From the NCBI RefSeq assembly GCF_004342025.1, contig NZ_SLWN01000017.1:62001-126000 (forward strand): DNA of 64,000 nt, written 5' to 3'. The translations under genes were made by a program, and so were the position numbers. Under the pieces are notes generated by a model that searched no databases, was not told the DNA's origin, and worked only from the letters and a program-made list of their open reading frames with translations. Below are positions 63,337-64,000 of this stretch, piece by piece (the first letter of the stretch is position 1; each line of letters opens with the position of its first letter). Origin of the DNA: Kribbella steppae. GTDB lineage: Bacteria > Actinomycetota > Actinomycetes > Propionibacteriales > Kribbellaceae.

Positions 63337-63895
63337 GGCCGCACAGGACGATGTCGAGCAGCCGGTTGGCCTGGTCGGGCTCCATGTCGCGGCCCATGTT
63401 GATACCACCGACCAGCCGCATGATGTCCATCAGGTCCAGATCCTCACGGACCTCGCCGGCCGCCTTCGCCTTGTCCAGCAGGAGTTCGCCGGCTTCCTTC
63501 ACATTCACCTTGCAGGACTGGAAGAACGGCGAGTCCTTGCCTAGAGCAACGGTCAGCTCGCCGGCCAGGCTCTTCTTGGAGAGGCCGTAGCCGACGAAGC
63601 TGCGCAGCCAGGCGGCCAGCGCGTCGAACGGCTCGAGCTTCTCGGCGAATCCGTAGGCACGGTCGCAGACGGACTGGATCTCGTCGACGTAGACCGCCTC
63701 GAGCAGGGCGATCCGGTTCGGGAAGCGCCGGTAGAGCGTGCCGATGCCGACTCCGGCCCGCCGGGCGATCTCCTCGAGTGAGGTATCCGTGCCGTGCTCG
63801 GCGAAGGCTTCGCGCGCGGCCGTGACCAGCAGGTCGTAGTTCCGCGCCGCGTCCGCGCGGGCCGGCCGCGTGGACGGCAGCGGTGTCGAGCCCAT
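63317..63895 (-). CDS. TetR/AcrR-family regulator
   Basis: 192 residues from ATG 63895, which has GAGGAGG five bases upstream; the longer frame from 63934 lacks a ribosome site. HTH residues around 33-60 (TSLEEIARRAGVGIGTLYRR) are followed by a C-terminal domain with LDLMDIMRLVGGINMG. It resembles the SCO-type TetR group with a TetR_C_33-like tail. No divergent partner is within the window (the sequence ends 105 bases upstream). Target unknown. Confidence 0.87.
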   Translation of the reverse strand: MGSTPLPSTRPARADAARNYDLLVTAAREAFAEHGTDTSLEEIARRAGVGIGTLYRRFPNRIALLEAVYVDEIQSVCDRAYGFAEKLEPFDALAAWLRSFVGYGLSKKSLAGELTVALGKDSPFFQSCKVNVKEAGELLLDKAKAAGEVREDLDLMDIMRLVGGINMGRDMEPDQANRLLDIVLCGLRPERS

Positions 63896-64000
63896 CCCGG
63901 CCTCCTCACTGTCCGTAGCGGCAAACCCGCTCAAAGTTCCACGACACAGTTTCCCAGAAGTTGCTGCGTAAATCGCTTGATAAAGCGGAGGGTGCCTCCG

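Noticed and set aside
1..64000. CRISPR arrays, tRNA or rRNA genes, integrase or attachment sites
   Set aside because: None seen on reading both strands; no spaced repeats and no conserved RNA motifs. This was by eye, so a covariance-model scan would be needed to exclude a small RNA.

Overview
The window comes from a high-GC actinobacterium. Coding frames have G or C in nearly every third position, GTG starts are common, and most same-strand neighbours overlap by 1-4 bases (GTGA, ATGA, TGATG). The left end keeps the conserved actinobacterial order crp, nth, TlpA-like lipoprotein, NUDIX, marP, then EphE-like hydrolase, holin-X protein and, further on, acs, as I recall it from mycobacteria. A pseudaminic acid gene set in a Gram-positive background, together with a discoidin/CARDB alpha-glucanase, points to a soil member of the Propionibacteriales; Kribbella is my best guess, but that is an inference.

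Layout. 0-9 kb: global regulation and envelope homeostasis (crp, nth, lipoprotein thioredoxin, CoA-type NUDIX, MarP protease, a SigE-family ECF sigma with a membrane partner, alpha/beta hydrolase, holin-X protein, NhaA). 8.3-13.1 kb: small regulator-plus-enzyme pairs (HAD/TetR with a perfect palindromic operator; GntR/SIS; NAD(P)-binding/HxlR; MarR). 13.3-17.4 kb: acs, with an intact IS30-family element inserted into the loop of what reads as the acs terminator. 17.5-21.2 kb: a MarR gene behind a leader with pseudoknot topology, a methyltransferase, and the first of four large multi-membrane GT-C-like proteins, preceded by a coupled 34-residue peptide. 21.4-25.1 kb: an exported discoidin/FN3/CARDB/GH87 alpha-1,3-glucanase split by one frameshift. 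25.6-27.6 kb: acetate-type symporter and its DUF485 partner.

28.6-60 kb is a cell-surface glycan locus. It encodes a full set of pseudaminic acid (CMP-nonulosonate) enzymes: PseB 4,6-dehydratase, PseC aminotransferase, PseH acetyltransferase, PseG UDP-sugar hydrolase, PseI synthase and an SpsF/PseF cytidylyltransferase. They lie in two blocks (35.3-38.3 kb and 45.7-53.4 kb). Around them are two copies of a two-gene module, called P1-P2 here, two GT2 glycosyltransferases, a capsule-type GT, a cytoplasmic beta-helix protein, a GNAT enzyme, three more GT-C-like membrane proteins and a secreted GHL10 glycosidase. An acyl carrier protein / AMP ligase / SDR cassette at 57.7-60 kb could supply an acyl group for the sugar; that link is inferred from proximity.

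The most striking observation is a set of gene scars between these genes. Short 3' remnants of pseF, pseC, P1, a GT-C gene and the GNAT gene occur exactly where another copy of the locus has the complete gene. At 46.7 kb, about 140 bp retains only the two outer ends of the 4.1-kb GT-C/GT2/GNAT segment that is intact at 31.0-35.2 kb. The locus therefore looks assembled by duplication of cassettes followed by reciprocal deletion.

60-64 kb holds a berberine-bridge-type flavoprotein, a DUF2786 protein, an RmlC-like cupin and a TetR regulator. Many genes start 6-8 bases after a TANNNT hexamer with no Shine-Dalgarno sequence, which suggests leaderless transcripts. No tRNA, rRNA, CRISPR array, prophage or replication origin was seen.
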